64,000 nucleotides of DNA from Marinobacter flavimaris (GCF_002933295.1 NZ_PSSW01000001.1:496001-560000); one strand, 5' to 3'; shown: positions 9,351 to 18,015, counted from the first letter of the stretch. Notes: generated by a model not told the origin, from the letters alone. Numbers and translations are program-made.

Positions 9351-9425
9351 TGCTATGATCTCATGCTTGTTTAACTGTACTCCCATAAAACCCAAGTAAA
9401 CAACCTTGCCCTGGAGTTTGAACGT

Positions 9426-10340
9426 ATGCCCCTGATGGTGCAGGCTCTGCTGCCGGTATTTATCCTGATCATGCTTGGGCATGTGTTCCGCCGCATTGAC
9501 TTTCCGGGCGGCGATTTCTGGCCCCAGGCGGAGCGGTTTACCTACTACGTGCTGTTTCCGGCCATGTTGGTCTTCAAGCTGGGGCAGGCCAGGCTGCCGG
9601 CTTCCGCTTATGGCGACATTGCATTGCTCATTGGCGCCATGCTGATCGCGATGACGCTGATCCTGGCGATTGCCCAATGGTTCTGGCGCTGGTCCGGCCC
9701 GGTTTTTTCTTCGGTTTACCAGGGGGCTATCCGGTTCAATTCCTACGTGGGCCTGGCGGCTGGCGGCATGCTGCTCGGCGATCAGGGCCTTTCCCTCACG
9801 GCGATTGCGGTTGCCATCATGGTGCCGTTGCTGAATCTGCTGTGCATACTGATGTTTTCACTGGTGGCCACGGAAGGGCCGGTGAGGCTGGTGCCAGTAT
9901 TCAAGGCGATTGTGACCAATCCTCTTATAGTGGGCTCGGTGATTGGCGTGGTCTGGAGTTTCTTCGAAATCGGATTTCATCCGCTGATCGGCGGCATTCT
10001 CGAGCCGCTAAGCAATCTGGCGTTGCCGATGGGTTTGATGACGGTTGGCGCCGGGCTTCAGCTCAAGGCCCTCAGAGGCGCTTCACTGCCGTTTATTGTT
10101 TCATCGGCGCTGAAGTTGGTCGGATTTCCGCTGATGACTGCGGGGCTGGCCTTGTTGCTGGGTCTTGAGGGAATGATGGTTCAGGTGGCCGTGCTGTTGT
10201 CGGCGCTTCCCACGGCCACCTCTGCCTACATTCTGGCTCGACAGCTTGGTGGCGATGCCCCCCTGGTGGCGGGCATCATCAGTGGTCAGACCTTGCTGGC
10301 CATCGTCACCATACCGTTAATGCTCAGTATTCTCTGGTAG
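9426..10340 (+). CDS. AEC-family transporter (auxin efflux carrier-like)
   Basis: This 304-residue integral membrane protein has about ten hydrophobic segments arranged as two similar halves, as in the AEC/BART superfamily of secondary carriers. Conserved features include FYYVLFPAML-like text in segment 2 (TYYVLFPAMLVFKLG), FNSYVGLA and the paired NPLIVGSVIGV and LPMGLMTVGAGL strands. Bacterial members move carboxylates such as malate or malonate, or remain uncharacterised; the substrate cannot be read from the sequence. It stands alone on the plus strand, and its last 24 bases overlap the 3' end of convergent znuA. Confidence 0.88.
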   Translation: MPLMVQALLPVFILIMLGHVFRRIDFPGGDFWPQAERFTYYVLFPAMLVFKLGQARLPASAYGDIALLIGAMLIAMTLILAIAQWFWRWSGPVFSSVYQGAIRFNSYVGLAAGGMLLGDQGLSLTAIAVAIMVPLLNLLCILMFSLVATEGPVRLVPVFKAIVTNPLIVGSVIGVVWSFFEIGFHPLIGGILEPLSNLALPMGLMTVGAGLQLKALRGASLPFIVSSALKLVGFPLMTAGLALLLGLEGMMVQVAVLLSALPTATSAYILARQLGGDAPLVAGIISGQTLLAIVTIPLMLSILW

Positions 10341-11315
10341 GCACTTGAGCACCGCGTCGACAATGCTGTGCTGGAAGTTGTTGTAACCTTCTGGCGTTGC
10401 CGCGATGTCAGTGGCCAGAGGGTCCCAGGTGCTGAAGGTCACGTCCAGGCTCTCGGTGATCGAGCGCCACCACTGCCGGTTGAACTGCGGTTCGGTCAGG
10501 AGGCAGGGATGGTTTGCGTTGCGCAGTTTTTCCTGCACTTCCGCGATATGCCGGGCCCCTGGCGACAGCTCCGGGTTCAGCGTCAGAACGCCCTCGAGTT
10601 TCAGTTCATAGTGTTCGGCAAATCGGGTAAAGGCGTCGTGATAGGCAAACAGGCTGATTTCGTGCGCCGGTGCAAGGCGGTCCCGGATATTGGCATCGGT
10701 TTCTCGAACGCTGGCTTTGAACTGCTCGAAATTCTCGTTTAACGCGCCAGCGTCAACACCTTTCAGTCCTGAGAGAGCATCCCGGATCGTCCCGGCCATT
10801 TCGATGGCCAGTTCGGGATCCAGCCAGATGTGCGGGTCTTCGCCGTCTCCGTGATCATGGCCGTGTCCGTGCCCCTCGTTGTGGTGTTCTTCCTCCTTGG
10901 CCTCCTCTTCGTGGGCATGGCCATGGTGATCGTCCGCGTGGTCGTCGTGCGCGTGTTCATCGTGGTTAACTTCCCCGGGTTCGTGCTCGGCATCCATGAG
11001 CGCGACCGTTCGACCGCTGAATTCCTGCCCTGCCAGAAGGCGATTAAGGAAGGTTTCCATGTCGGGCCCGACCCAGAAAATCACGTCGGCGTTTTCCAGG
11101 GCCCGGCGCTGGGATGGCTTCATGGTGTAATTGTGGGGGCTGGAGCCGGGCGGGACGAGACTCGTTGTCTGCATGTCTTCCGTGGCGATCGCACTGACGA
11201 TCAGCTCAACCGGTTTGATGGAAGTAACAATGCGGGTCTCGGCCTGCAGGGCACTGTGAAACAAAAGGGTGCCGGCTCCGAGTGCAATAGAAAGTGCTTT
11301 TCCGGTAACGCGCAT
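10317..11315 (-). CDS. znuA: Zinc ABC transporter substrate-binding protein ZnuA
   Basis: ZnuA captures zinc in the periplasm and hands it to ZnuBC. The product (332 residues from the ATG at 11315) starts with a signal peptide ending at ALQA. The mature part begins with IVTSIKPVELI and carries the zinc-ligand histidines in SSPHNYTMKPS and ISLFAYHDAF. A long His/Asp/Glu-rich loop (about residues 110-155) is the mark of zinc rather than manganese binders. A longer frame reaches 11363, but that stretch contains the Zur operator, which argues for the shorter start. No znuB, znuC or zur lies next to it, unlike the usual cluster. The 3' end overlaps the AEC gene by 24 bases. Confidence 0.95.
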   Translation of the reverse strand: MRVTGKALSIALGAGTLLFHSALQAETRIVTSIKPVELIVSAIATEDMQTTSLVPPGSSPHNYTMKPSQRRALENADVIFWVGPDMETFLNRLLAGQEFSGRTVALMDAEHEPGEVNHDEHAHDDHADDHHGHAHEEEAKEEEHHNEGHGHGHDHGDGEDPHIWLDPELAIEMAGTIRDALSGLKGVDAGALNENFEQFKASVRETDANIRDRLAPAHEISLFAYHDAFTRFAEHYELKLEGVLTLNPELSPGARHIAEVQEKLRNANHPCLLTEPQFNRQWWRSITESLDVTFSTWDPLATDIAATPEGYNNFQHSIVDAVLKCLPENTEH

Positions 11316-11345
11316 GATAAAAGAGATCCTGCGATGCTGATGTGT

Positions 11346-11364
11346 AATGTTATAATATAACAAA
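11346..11364 (-). promoter_or_regulatory. Zur operator of znuA
   Basis: The core TGTTATAATATAACA (11348-11362) is symmetric apart from its central base and matches the gammaproteobacterial Zur consensus TGTTATANTATAACA exactly; flanking A/T bases extend the match. It lies 31 bases upstream of the znuA ATG, where bound Zn-Zur would block transcription when zinc is ample. The match to the consensus is direct; binding is inferred. Confidence 0.9.
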
Positions 11365-11502
11365 CTCGGCCGGGGCCGGCAAAAGAAACTTCTTACTTAG
11401 TATTTCTGGTGTGCTCGTTAACTTCCTGATCATGCGAAACCTGCCGTTGGCCGGTATAATGCCCGCTTTATCAAACGGCCACCGATTTTTCAGGAAGGTT
11501 TC

Positions 11503-12987
11503 ATGACTGTACGTACCCGAATTGCTCCGTCACCCACGGGAGACCCTCACGTTGGTACCGCCTACGTGGCCCTGTTCAACCTGTGCTTTGCCCGTCAGCA
11601 CGGCGGCCAGTTTATCCTGCGTATCGAAGACACCGACCAGGCCCGCAGTACCGCAGAATCCGAGCAGGACATTCTCAAGGCGCTGCGCTGGCTCGGTCTG
11701 AACTGGGACGAAGGCCCCGACGTGGGTGGTCCTCACGGCCCCTATCGCCAGTCCGAGCGCAAGCACTCGTACCGGCAGTATGCCGAGGATCTGGTGACGG
11801 CCGGCCACGCATTTTATTGCTTCCGCACACCGGATGAGCTGGAAGCCATTCGGGAAGAACGCAAGGCCCAGGGCCTGAACCCGGGTATCAAGGGCGATCT
11901 GGAGCTGCCCGAGGACGAAGTGAAGCGCCGCCTCGATGCAGGTGAACCATACGTGATTCGTATGAAAGTGCCCGATGAGGGCGTCTGCGAGATCGACGAC
12001 ATGCTTCGGGGCACCATTGAGATCGACTGGGCTCAGGTGGACTGCCAGATTCTGCTCAAGTCCGATGGCATGCCCACTTATCACCTGGCGAATGTGGTTG
12101 ATGATCACCTTATGGAAATCACCCACGTTCTGCGTGGTGAGGAGTGGATCAACTCGGCGCCCAAGCACAAGCTGCTGTATCAGTATTTTGGCTGGGATAT
12201 GCCGGTGCTGTGTCACCTTCCGCTGCTGCGCAACCCGGACAAGAGCAAACTGTCCAAGCGCAAGAACCCGACCAGCATCAATTTCTATGAGCGCATGGGC
12301 TTTCTGCCGGAGGCCGTCACCAACTATCTGGGGCGCATGGGCTGGTCCATGCCGGACGAGCGGGAAAAGTTCACCCTGGATGAGATGATCGAGAACTTCG
12401 ACATCCAGCGAGTTTCCCTTGGTGGTCCGGTGTTTGACGTGGAGAAGCTCCGATGGCTGAACGGCCAGTGGCTGCGCGAAGAGCTGACTGAAGAGCAGTT
12501 CATGGAGCGCATGCGCCAGTGGTGGTTCAATGAGGATGCCCTGCGTGCTCTGGTGCCCCACATCAAGGGCAGGGCAGAGGTGTTTTCGGATGTGGCGCCC
12601 ATGGCCCAGTTCATGTTCTCCGGCATGCTCAACCTGAGGCCGGAAGACTTTGCCCACAACAAGCTGGAGGAAGCCCAGATCAAGCGGGTTCTTCAGTTCA
12701 CGCTCTGGAAGCTTGAAGCGCAGCGACACTGGAGCAAGGAGACCATCTTCGCGGATATCAAGGCGTTGGCCAAAGCCATGGACCTGAAGATGGGTGACTT
12801 CATGTTCTCCATTTTTGTGGCGGTTGCTGGCACCCCGAATTCCTGGTCTGTCATGGATTCCATGGCGCTGCTGGGCCCGGACATGACCCGTTCAAGGCTT
12901 CGGCATGCCCTGGAAGTGATGGGTGGATTCTCCAAGAAGGAAACCAAGAAGGTGGAAAAGGAATACGCGGCTCTGGGTATTCATTAA
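11503..12987 (+). CDS. gltX: Glutamate--tRNA ligase
   Basis: GltX charges tRNA-Glu with glutamate in the cytoplasm. The 494-residue product is a class I synthetase with the HIGH-type motif as [13 protein letters not shown] near residue 8, the KMSKS-type motif as KSKLSKRKN near residue 248, and the C-terminal anticodon-binding helical domain. This is the full-length discriminating form, not the short GluQ enzyme, which lacks that domain. A TATAAT at 11455-11460 is a likely -10 element, though no good -35 is visible. A tRNA-Glu gene lies 196 bases downstream. Confidence 0.98.
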   Translation: MTVRTRIAPSPTGDPHVGTAYVALFNLCFARQHGGQFILRIEDTDQARSTAESEQDILKALRWLGLNWDEGPDVGGPHGPYRQSERKHSYRQYAEDLVTAGHAFYCFRTPDELEAIREERKAQGLNPGIKGDLELPEDEVKRRLDAGEPYVIRMKVPDEGVCEIDDMLRGTIEIDWAQVDCQILLKSDGMPTYHLANVVDDHLMEITHVLRGEEWINSAPKHKLLYQYFGWDMPVLCHLPLLRNPDKSKLSKRKNPTSINFYERMGFLPEAVTNYLGRMGWSMPDEREKFTLDEMIENFDIQRVSLGGPVFDVEKLRWLNGQWLREELTEEQFMERMRQWWFNEDALRALVPHIKGRAEVFSDVAPMAQFMFSGMLNLRPEDFAHNKLEEAQIKRVLQFTLWKLEAQRHWSKETIFADIKALAKAMDLKMGDFMFSIFVAVAGTPNSWSVMDSMALLGPDMTRSRLRHALEVMGGFSKKETKKVEKEYAALGIH

Positions 12988-13058
12988 CCGCTTTGGTGAA
13001 TTAATAAACGGCTTGAACAGGGATGTTCAGAAAACTGAAAAAAAGTGTGTTTCAGAGG

Positions 13059-13087
13059 TTGACGCCCATAGGGCGGATCCTTAATAT
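13059..13087 (+). promoter_or_regulatory. Sigma-70 promoter of the tRNA-Ala/tRNA-Glu unit
   Basis: TTGACG (13059-13064) and TAATAT (13082-13087) are separated by 17 bases, close to the housekeeping consensus. Transcription would start near 13094, seven bases before tRNA-Ala. The tRNAs therefore need not rely on read-through from gltX. Confidence 0.75.
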
Positions 13088-13100
13088 ACGCAGCCGTTGA

Positions 13101-13176
13101 GGGGCCATAGCTCAGCTGGGAGAGCGCAACACTGGCAGTGTTGAGGTCGGCGGTTCGATCCCGCCTGGCTCCACCA
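13101..13176 (+). tRNA. tRNA-Ala (anticodon GGC)
   Basis: This 76-base gene folds into a standard cloverleaf. The acceptor stem pairs GGGGCCA with TGGCTCC (one G-T pair), the anticodon stem is CAACA/TGTTG around a CTGGCAG loop giving anticodon GGC, and the T-arm contains GGTTCGATCC. CCA is encoded. It is the first of two tandem tRNAs, 7 bases before tRNA-Glu. Confidence 0.97.
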
Positions 13177-13183
13177 ATTTCTA

Positions 13184-13259
13184 GTCCCCTTCGTCTAGTG
13201 GCCTAGGACTCCGCCCTTTCACGGCGGCAACAGGGGTTCGAACCCCCTAGGGGACGCCA
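13184..13259 (+). tRNA. tRNA-Glu (anticodon TTC)
   Basis: This 76-base gene folds into a cloverleaf with acceptor GTCCCCT/AGGGGAC, anticodon stem CCGCC/GGCGG around CTTTCAC giving anticodon TTC, and a T-arm with GGTTCGAACC. It ends in GCCA with encoded CCA. It lies just downstream of gltX, the gene for its own charging enzyme. Confidence 0.97.
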
Positions 13260-13296
13260 ATACGGCTTGACGGTTTAGTCCACCGGGAAGCCATCA

Positions 13297-13323
13297 AAAA
13301 AACCGCCTTCTGGCGGTTTTTTT
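13297..13323 (+). terminator. Rho-independent terminator after the tRNA unit
   Basis: A short hairpin, AAACCGCC-TTCT-GGCGGTTT, is followed by seven or more T. It lies about 40 bases after tRNA-Glu and should end the tRNA transcript. The A-run on the left would also make it work in the opposite direction. Confidence 0.9.
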
Positions 13324-13351
13324 GTGTCTGAATGTCGGGTCAGACAACAAT

Positions 13352-13380
13352 GGGGTCAAATGAAATTTCCATCTGACCCC
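13352..13380. repeat. Inverted repeat GGGGTCAAATG...CATCTGACCCC
   Basis: The two 11-base arms match at 10 of 11 positions around a 7-base loop. The outer GGGGTCA/TGACCCC is shared with the element at 4158-4187. A further GGGTCAG lies just upstream at about 13337. The element sits between the tRNA terminator and the 3' end of the QueD-like gene, resembling an intergenic REP-type palindrome. Confidence 0.6.
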
Positions 13381-13388
13381 GGATTTAT

Positions 13389-14243
13389 TCAGCGCTCGGC
13401 AATGGCACCCTTCCCAACACCCTCATAAGCCTTCACCCGGATGGTGTCTGTCGCGAACTCCACCTTGAGCTTGTCGGCCATGTGGGCGGCAATCAGCTCC
13501 ACCGTGGTGTCGGTATCCAGCATGTACACGCGATCCTCTGGCAGGGTCAGTGCAAACTCGCCCTGGTTGGCCTCGTATTCGAAGGTCACATAGCGAACGC
13601 CGTCTTCGCCAACATGGCGACGCACCACATCCTCCTCGGACCCCACGTAGATATCCCGCCAGAGCTTGGCCCAGCGGCGCTCCAGATCGTAATCGCGGTG
13701 GCCGTTCCGGTCGATACGAATCGGTGATCGATGGCCGTGGGCGATGCGCTGGCAGTTGCCCAGGTGTTTCTTAAGGCCGTGGACATAGTGGTAGTAAGCA
13801 CCATCGATTTCCTCTTCCCGGAGATTGATCTCCACGGAAATCACGTTGGCCGGAAGCACGGCCTTTATTTCCTGTTCCAGCAAAGAGGCCACGGCCGAGG
13901 GCACAACCCGGTCGGCGGACAACCAGACAATGGCCTCGTCCGGTGAGCGGTGAATGATCTGGCTGCCGTCCGTGAGAGCCCAGGTAAAAGTGTCTGGCTG
14001 CTCCTCACTCCAGGACAGCCCCTGGTAGCCGCGGGGAATCACCAGACGATGGTCAACACTCTCATCGATCACCCGCTTGATGGTGCGTTTTACGTTACTG
14101 AAGTCGAACACCATGCCCTGTTCGTCCAGCTCCCCGCCAAGCACCACATCCGCAATCCAGCTTTCACCCACCAGCCCACGGGTCGGGTCCAGGTAGGCAA
14201 AATCGATAACGGTCAGGTTGTCTACAAACAGATGGTTCATCAA
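13389..14243 (-). CDS. Tandem QueD/6-pyruvoyltetrahydropterin synthase-like protein
   Basis: This 284-residue protein resembles two copies of the small QueD/PTPS fold joined head to tail. The first half (about 1-110) keeps the late-fold motif GMVFDFSNVKR (Asp47) and VDHRL (His65) but lacks the zinc-binding start. The second half has the zinc and catalytic residues: His152, His155 or His160, Cys164, and the HGH at 169-171 in NCQRIAHGH. QueD makes 6-carboxytetrahydropterin for queuosine, while relatives make pterins; which reaction applies here is not clear. The Cys-to-HGH spacing is one residue longer than in E. coli QueD. No other queuosine gene is nearby. It is divergent from the MobA-like gene. 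Confidence 0.7.
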   Translation of the reverse strand: MMNHLFVDNLTVIDFAYLDPTRGLVGESWIADVVLGGELDEQGMVFDFSNVKRTIKRVIDESVDHRLVIPRGYQGLSWSEEQPDTFTWALTDGSQIIHRSPDEAIVWLSADRVVPSAVASLLEQEIKAVLPANVISVEINLREEEIDGAYYHYVHGLKKHLGNCQRIAHGHRSPIRIDRNGHRDYDLERRWAKLWRDIYVGSEEDVVRRHVGEDGVRYVTFEYEANQGEFALTLPEDRVYMLDTDTTVELIAAHMADKLKVEFATDTIRVKAYEGVGKGAIAER

Positions 14244-14313
14244 ATTTCCAGGCGGGTGTGGTTGATTGATGGCCGAATTCTAGCAAAAATCACCGAATAC
14301 AGCAGTCTGGCGG

Positions 14314-15018
14314 TTGGCCACTGCTTCATTTCTTTTTGCTATCGGACTCATCATTTTAAACCTCGACTCGCACATTGATCAGCAATTTCCGGTACTGATA
14401 CTGGCGGCCGGTGCCTCGAGCCGCCTCGGTCGGCCGAAAGCCCTCCTGCCGCTGGCTTCTGGTGACGGGACAGACACGGACTGCCGTAACCGCACATTGT
14501 TGGACGCCGCCATTGCCCAAGGCCGAATCCTCAGCCCGGAAGTTCGAGTGGTGTGTGGGGCCTGGTACCCGCTCATACGCTTTCGTTGTCGGAGGCAACC
14601 TTCTTCCTGGTTGCGGGCGCCGGATTGGCAGGAGGGCATCTCGGCATCTCTGTCAGCGGGACTTCGCAGCCTGGGGCCAGCGGTAAAGGGCGTATTTGTT
14701 CTGGTGGCGGACCAGCCGTTACTGGATCTGAACGCCCTCGAGGCCTTTGGCAAGGCGGCCCGCTGTGTACCGGAACAGCCCATCGCTGCAGATTACGGTG
14801 GCCGGCCGGGTGTGCCCGCCTATTTACCCAGATGGCTCTGGCCGCTGGTGTTGGATCTGGAGGGGGATAGGGGCGCCGGGCGACTGCTCGCAGAGGTGCG
14901 TGCAACCCGGGTAGATATTCCGGGGATCCACGATGATGTGGACACCCCGGCAGACTGGCACAGGATCAGGACCCTGCTCAACCGAACAGGCCAGACAGCC
15001 AGGCAATCCCGACGCTGA
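14314..15018 (+). CDS. MobA/MocA-like nucleotidyltransferase
   Basis: The product has the [18 protein letters not shown] signature of nucleotide-sugar-type transferases, a [13 protein letters not shown] metal and substrate loop, and a [11 protein letters not shown] strand. These are typical of the MobA-like family whose members CMP- or GMP-modify molybdopterin (MocA, MobA). No molybdoenzyme gene is close, so the substrate is uncertain. The start is unclear: the frame opens with a TTG at 14314 and no ATG lies before the nucleotide-binding motif, so translation may begin further in. Its 3' end overlaps the convergent receiver-domain gene by 41 bases. Confidence 0.8.
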   Translation: MATASFLFAIGLIILNLDSHIDQQFPVLILAAGASSRLGRPKALLPLASGDGTDTDCRNRTLLDAAIAQGRILSPEVRVVCGAWYPLIRFRCRRQPSSWLRAPDWQEGISASLSAGLRSLGPAVKGVFVLVADQPLLDLNALEAFGKAARCVPEQPIAADYGGRPGVPAYLPRWLWPLVLDLEGDRGAGRLLAEVRATRVDIPGIHDDVDTPADWHRIRTLLNRTGQTARQSRR

Positions 15019-16072
15019 AGATGCCGAGACTTATGGCAAGACCAATGGTGTAGACCCGGGACGATGCCGAGCGCTGCTGCGCAACAAAAAGGTCGATTGT
15101 GCGCTGGGCTATGTCTTCAGCGGTTTCCCTCGAGATCTCGTGGGCTTGCTGAATAGCCTCGGACTGAAGGGTTTGCCAGAACTCGGTATCAATCGTCTGC
15201 ACACTCGTGATGTGATCTTTCAGCTCGGCCATATGCTCGCTCGTGAAGCCGGAATTCTTTTTCAGCTCCTTCTTGAGCACGGCAAGTTCGCTGCCAAGGT
15301 TCAGGTTGACCTCCGCGGCAACTTCGTCCCGCAGATTTTTGGTCCGTTCGTCGACCATTTCGGTGACGGCGTTCAGGCGTTCCTCAATCACCGCGTCCTG
15401 TTTGCTTCGGGATTCATCCAGAGCCCGCTTCAGGTGATCGAACTGCTCGTCAAAGAGGGAACTGAGCAGTTCGTGGAGGCGGTTGTTGATGTGAGTTTTG
15501 ACTGCGGAACGGGCGATCTGCTCAATCAACTCGCTGGTCAAGGGCACCACATTGGCTTGCGGGTTGCTCCGGCTGGCTGAATCGCCCGTCTTGGGCGACA
15601 GTTCCACCGACGCATCTGCAGGTACGTTCAGCAGTTCGTCCTCTTCCGCGGCAGCCGGCTCAGATTGCAGCGGTGGCTCCGGCAAGTTTCCGCCTGTGAC
15701 GTCACTGGCCAGCTGGTCCAAAACCTCTTTGAGGCCCTCCGTTTGCGGCGGTTTAGTGAGGATGTTGTAAACACCGAAGTTCCTGGCCTCCTCCATGAAT
15801 GATGACGATTTTTTGGATGTGCACATGATGATGGGGATGCCGGCGGTCTCCGGGTTGCCCTTGATGGCTTTGGTCGCCTCTACGCCATTCATCCCCGGCA
15901 TTAGATGGTCCATGAAGATGACATCCGGACGCCCCTGGCTGTTCAGGAAATCGAGGGCCTCCTCGGCCGAGCCAGCCATATTGACTTCCATATCGCGACT
16001 TTCCAGCAGTTTGCTCAGGGCAAATCGGGCCACCTTGGAGTCATCTACCAGCAGAGCGTTCTTGATCGCCAT
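14978..16072 (-). CDS. Receiver-domain protein with coiled coil and C-terminal membrane anchor
   Basis: This 364-residue protein starts with a complete CheY-like receiver (about 1-125): acidic pair Asp10/Asp11, phospho-acceptor Asp55 in [11 protein letters not shown], Thr85 and Lys107 in LTKPP. It has no DNA-binding or enzymatic output domain. A variable acidic linker (about 125-175) leads to a long helical, coiled-coil-like region (about 185-335) and then a single hydrophobic segment (about 340-362), followed at once by the stop. It should therefore be a tail-anchored membrane protein with a cytoplasmic receiver. No histidine kinase is adjacent. The gene is followed on the same strand upstream by the MORN gene (52-base gap). 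Function unknown. Confidence 0.8.
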   Translation of the reverse strand: MAIKNALLVDDSKVARFALSKLLESRDMEVNMAGSAEEALDFLNSQGRPDVIFMDHLMPGMNGVEATKAIKGNPETAGIPIIMCTSKKSSSFMEEARNFGVYNILTKPPQTEGLKEVLDQLASDVTGGNLPEPPLQSEPAAAEEDELLNVPADASVELSPKTGDSASRSNPQANVVPLTSELIEQIARSAVKTHINNRLHELLSSLFDEQFDHLKRALDESRSKQDAVIEERLNAVTEMVDERTKNLRDEVAAEVNLNLGSELAVLKKELKKNSGFTSEHMAELKDHITSVQTIDTEFWQTLQSEAIQQAHEISRETAEDIAQRTIDLFVAQQRSASSRVYTIGLAISLGIFSVGIAWLSGLFG

Positions 16073-16124
16073 GTCACTACCTCAATCGTTTACTGCAAAC
16101 GCGTTTGTTATCGGGCCGTTATGA

Positions 16125-17438
16125 TTACCAGCCTTCCAGTTTCGGGCACTCTGTGGCCCGGTAGCTCTTGTCCCGATAACAGACACCGGGTTCAGTGGTT
16201 CGGGCAGTGAAAATTTCCCCTGCCGCTGTGGTCAGGCGTACCTGTCCGTAGGGCTCGCCATGACGGAATGTCGCTTCGATCGAGCTGCCGTTGGGATTCT
16301 TCAGCAAGCCCTTACCGTGGAACTTTCCTTCAATGTATTCGCCCTCGTATTTCTTGCCGCTGGCGAAGACCTCTGCCCCGGTGCCATGGAAGGCGCCGTT
16401 GGAAAATTCGCCTTCGTAATGGCGACCGTCGGGGTAGGTGAGTGTGCCGGTGCCATGAAATTCGTCGTTCCGGAAGCCGCCGACGTAGAGCATGCCATCC
16501 GCGGTGGTCAGGGAACCGTGGCCATTAAGCTGTCCGTCCTTCCAGTGGCCGGTCAGTATGTCGCCGTTTGCCAGTGTAAGCGTGCCTTTGCCGTTAAACT
16601 GGTTGTCCCGGAATTCGCCGGAATAGCGCGAGCCGTCGGCACTGCGCCATTCACCGTCGCCCTCGCGGTTGCCTGCAGACCAGCCTCCCTCGTAACGGCC
16701 ACCGTCGGGATACCACGCGGTGCCCTGGCCGTGGAATTCACCATCCACGAAATGCCCCTCGTAGCGCAGTCCATCGTTGTCCTGGTAGGTGCCATCACCG
16801 GTCTTCACGCCACCGATCCAGATCCCGTCACGGAAATTCACCGTGGTCAGAGCCTCCAGTTCGCCCACCAGAGTCACCTCATTGCCGGCTTTCAGGGCAA
16901 TGGAGCGGTTCCAGGGTTTGAAACCTGGCTTGGTGATGGTGACCTCGTAGCGGCCCGGGTCCAGCTCAAGATCCAGGCGGGTCGCGCCATATTCCTTGCC
17001 GTTGATGGTGACCTGATCGCCGACAACGTTTGAGCGTAGTACCAGCAGCGCCTGCGTCGGTGGCTGGGGTTCCTGCTGTTTTTCCGGTTGTTGCGGATTT
17101 GCCGGGGCGGTGTCTGTTCTCGTTGCCAATACCGATGGCGGTTCAGCTACCGCCAGAACCTCCGGGTTCTCCGGCATGGATGGCACGGTAAACGGAGTGG
17201 CTTCCACCACGGGTGGGCGCGACTCCCGGGCAGCCTGTTTGGTTCTGGCGGATGCCTCCGGAACAGGCTCTGGGGCCGGCTCGGGCTCGGTAGTAATAGA
17301 GGCAACAGCTTGATCCGTCGAGGGTGGTTCGAAGGCTTCTGTTATCTGAAGGTCATCCCGAACCGAGGCAAACCCGGCGGTTACCAGCAGCATGAGCGCC
17401 AGGGCATTGACGAACAGAAGCGGTCTGAAATCGACCAT
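16125..17438 (-). CDS. Membrane-anchored PEGA- and MORN-repeat protein
   Basis: The 437-residue product has an N-terminal membrane or signal helix (about 7-25), a proline/glutamate-rich linker (about 30-125) and a PEGA-like beta domain (about 128-195; GRYEVTITKPGFKPW). It then has at least eight MORN repeats of about 23 residues (consensus YEGEF...G.GT...DG) to about residue 390. A short tail contains two cysteines. MORN repeats bind lipids or proteins and often mark membrane scaffolds; PEGA domains are frequent in surface or periplasmic proteins. The linker suggests the repeats project into the periplasm. No enzyme domain is visible. It may be co-transcribed with the receiver gene downstream. 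Confidence 0.82.
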   Translation of the reverse strand: MVDFRPLLFVNALALMLLVTAGFASVRDDLQITEAFEPPSTDQAVASITTEPEPAPEPVPEASARTKQAARESRPPVVEATPFTVPSMPENPEVLAVAEPPSVLATRTDTAPANPQQPEKQQEPQPPTQALLVLRSNVVGDQVTINGKEYGATRLDLELDPGRYEVTITKPGFKPWNRSIALKAGNEVTLVGELEALTTVNFRDGIWIGGVKTGDGTYQDNDGLRYEGHFVDGEFHGQGTAWYPDGGRYEGGWSAGNREGDGEWRSADGSRYSGEFRDNQFNGKGTLTLANGDILTGHWKDGQLNGHGSLTTADGMLYVGGFRNDEFHGTGTLTYPDGRHYEGEFSNGAFHGTGAEVFASGKKYEGEYIEGKFHGKGLLKNPNGSSIEATFRHGEPYGQVRLTTAAGEIFTARTTEPGVCYRDKSYRATECPKLEGW

Positions 17439-17553
17439 GACGGAACCTCTTGATCCTGCATTCTTGGAATTCTGTCTACCGGTTCATCTTACCCAGTGAG
17501 TGCAACGCTATGTAACAGAAAGTGACGGGGAGTTACCGAGAATGCAGGCCAAA

Positions 17554-18015
17554 TCACACTTTATCCGGAAGCTGATCATGGTTGAGCTGCTCCCATGATC
17601 TCATGTACACGTCGGCTTCGTATTGATAAGGCGATTTGAAAGGGGTTAGCACGAAATCGAAGACGAGAAAGAAAAACCCGATAGAAGCCCACGCGATGGC
17701 CAGGGTGCTAATGGTCGTTGCCTGTACCTCCGGGTTCGAGTCGACGAAATTCTGTAACACCGGAATCAGATCCGATGCCATCGCAACCGGGTTGAAGCTG
17801 GCCATCACCAGTGGCACCCAGAAGGCGATGAAGATCGGGAAGAATCCGAATGACCAGAGCAATCGGCGGAGCAGATAAAGGGCAACTTCCCGCCAGAAGC
17901 GCTGTCTGACTTCCGGTACTTTCCGGATCCGCTCGAGGTACCGCCGACGTTCTGCCCAGTAGGCGGCTACTTCCGGGGCCTCAACGGCCTTTGATTGAGG
18001 TGCAGGTGTTGTCAT
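17554..18015 (-). CDS. Small two-helix membrane protein, function unknown
   Basis: I do not recognise this 153-residue protein. A basic, tryptophan- and arginine-rich N-terminal segment (about 20-50) is followed by two strong hydrophobic stretches (about 54-75 and 103-125) and a short acidic tail, so it is probably an inner-membrane protein with both ends in the cytoplasm. It lies 115 bases upstream of the MORN gene on the same strand and 99 bases from the divergent M16C protease gene. Codon use and length look like a real gene. Confidence 0.7.
   Translation of the reverse strand: MTTPAPQSKAVEAPEVAAYWAERRRYLERIRKVPEVRQRFWREVALYLLRRLLWSFGFFPIFIAFWVPLVMASFNPVAMASDLIPVLQNFVDSNPEVQATTISTLAIAWASIGFFFLVFDFVLTPFKSPYQYEADVYMRSWEQLNHDQLPDKV

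Noticed and set aside
9237-9677. Minus-strand frame overlapping the AEC and BLUF genes
   Set aside because: It is antisense to the AEC gene start and ends inside the BLUF frame. It is of note only as a possible frameshift partner, which I could not support.
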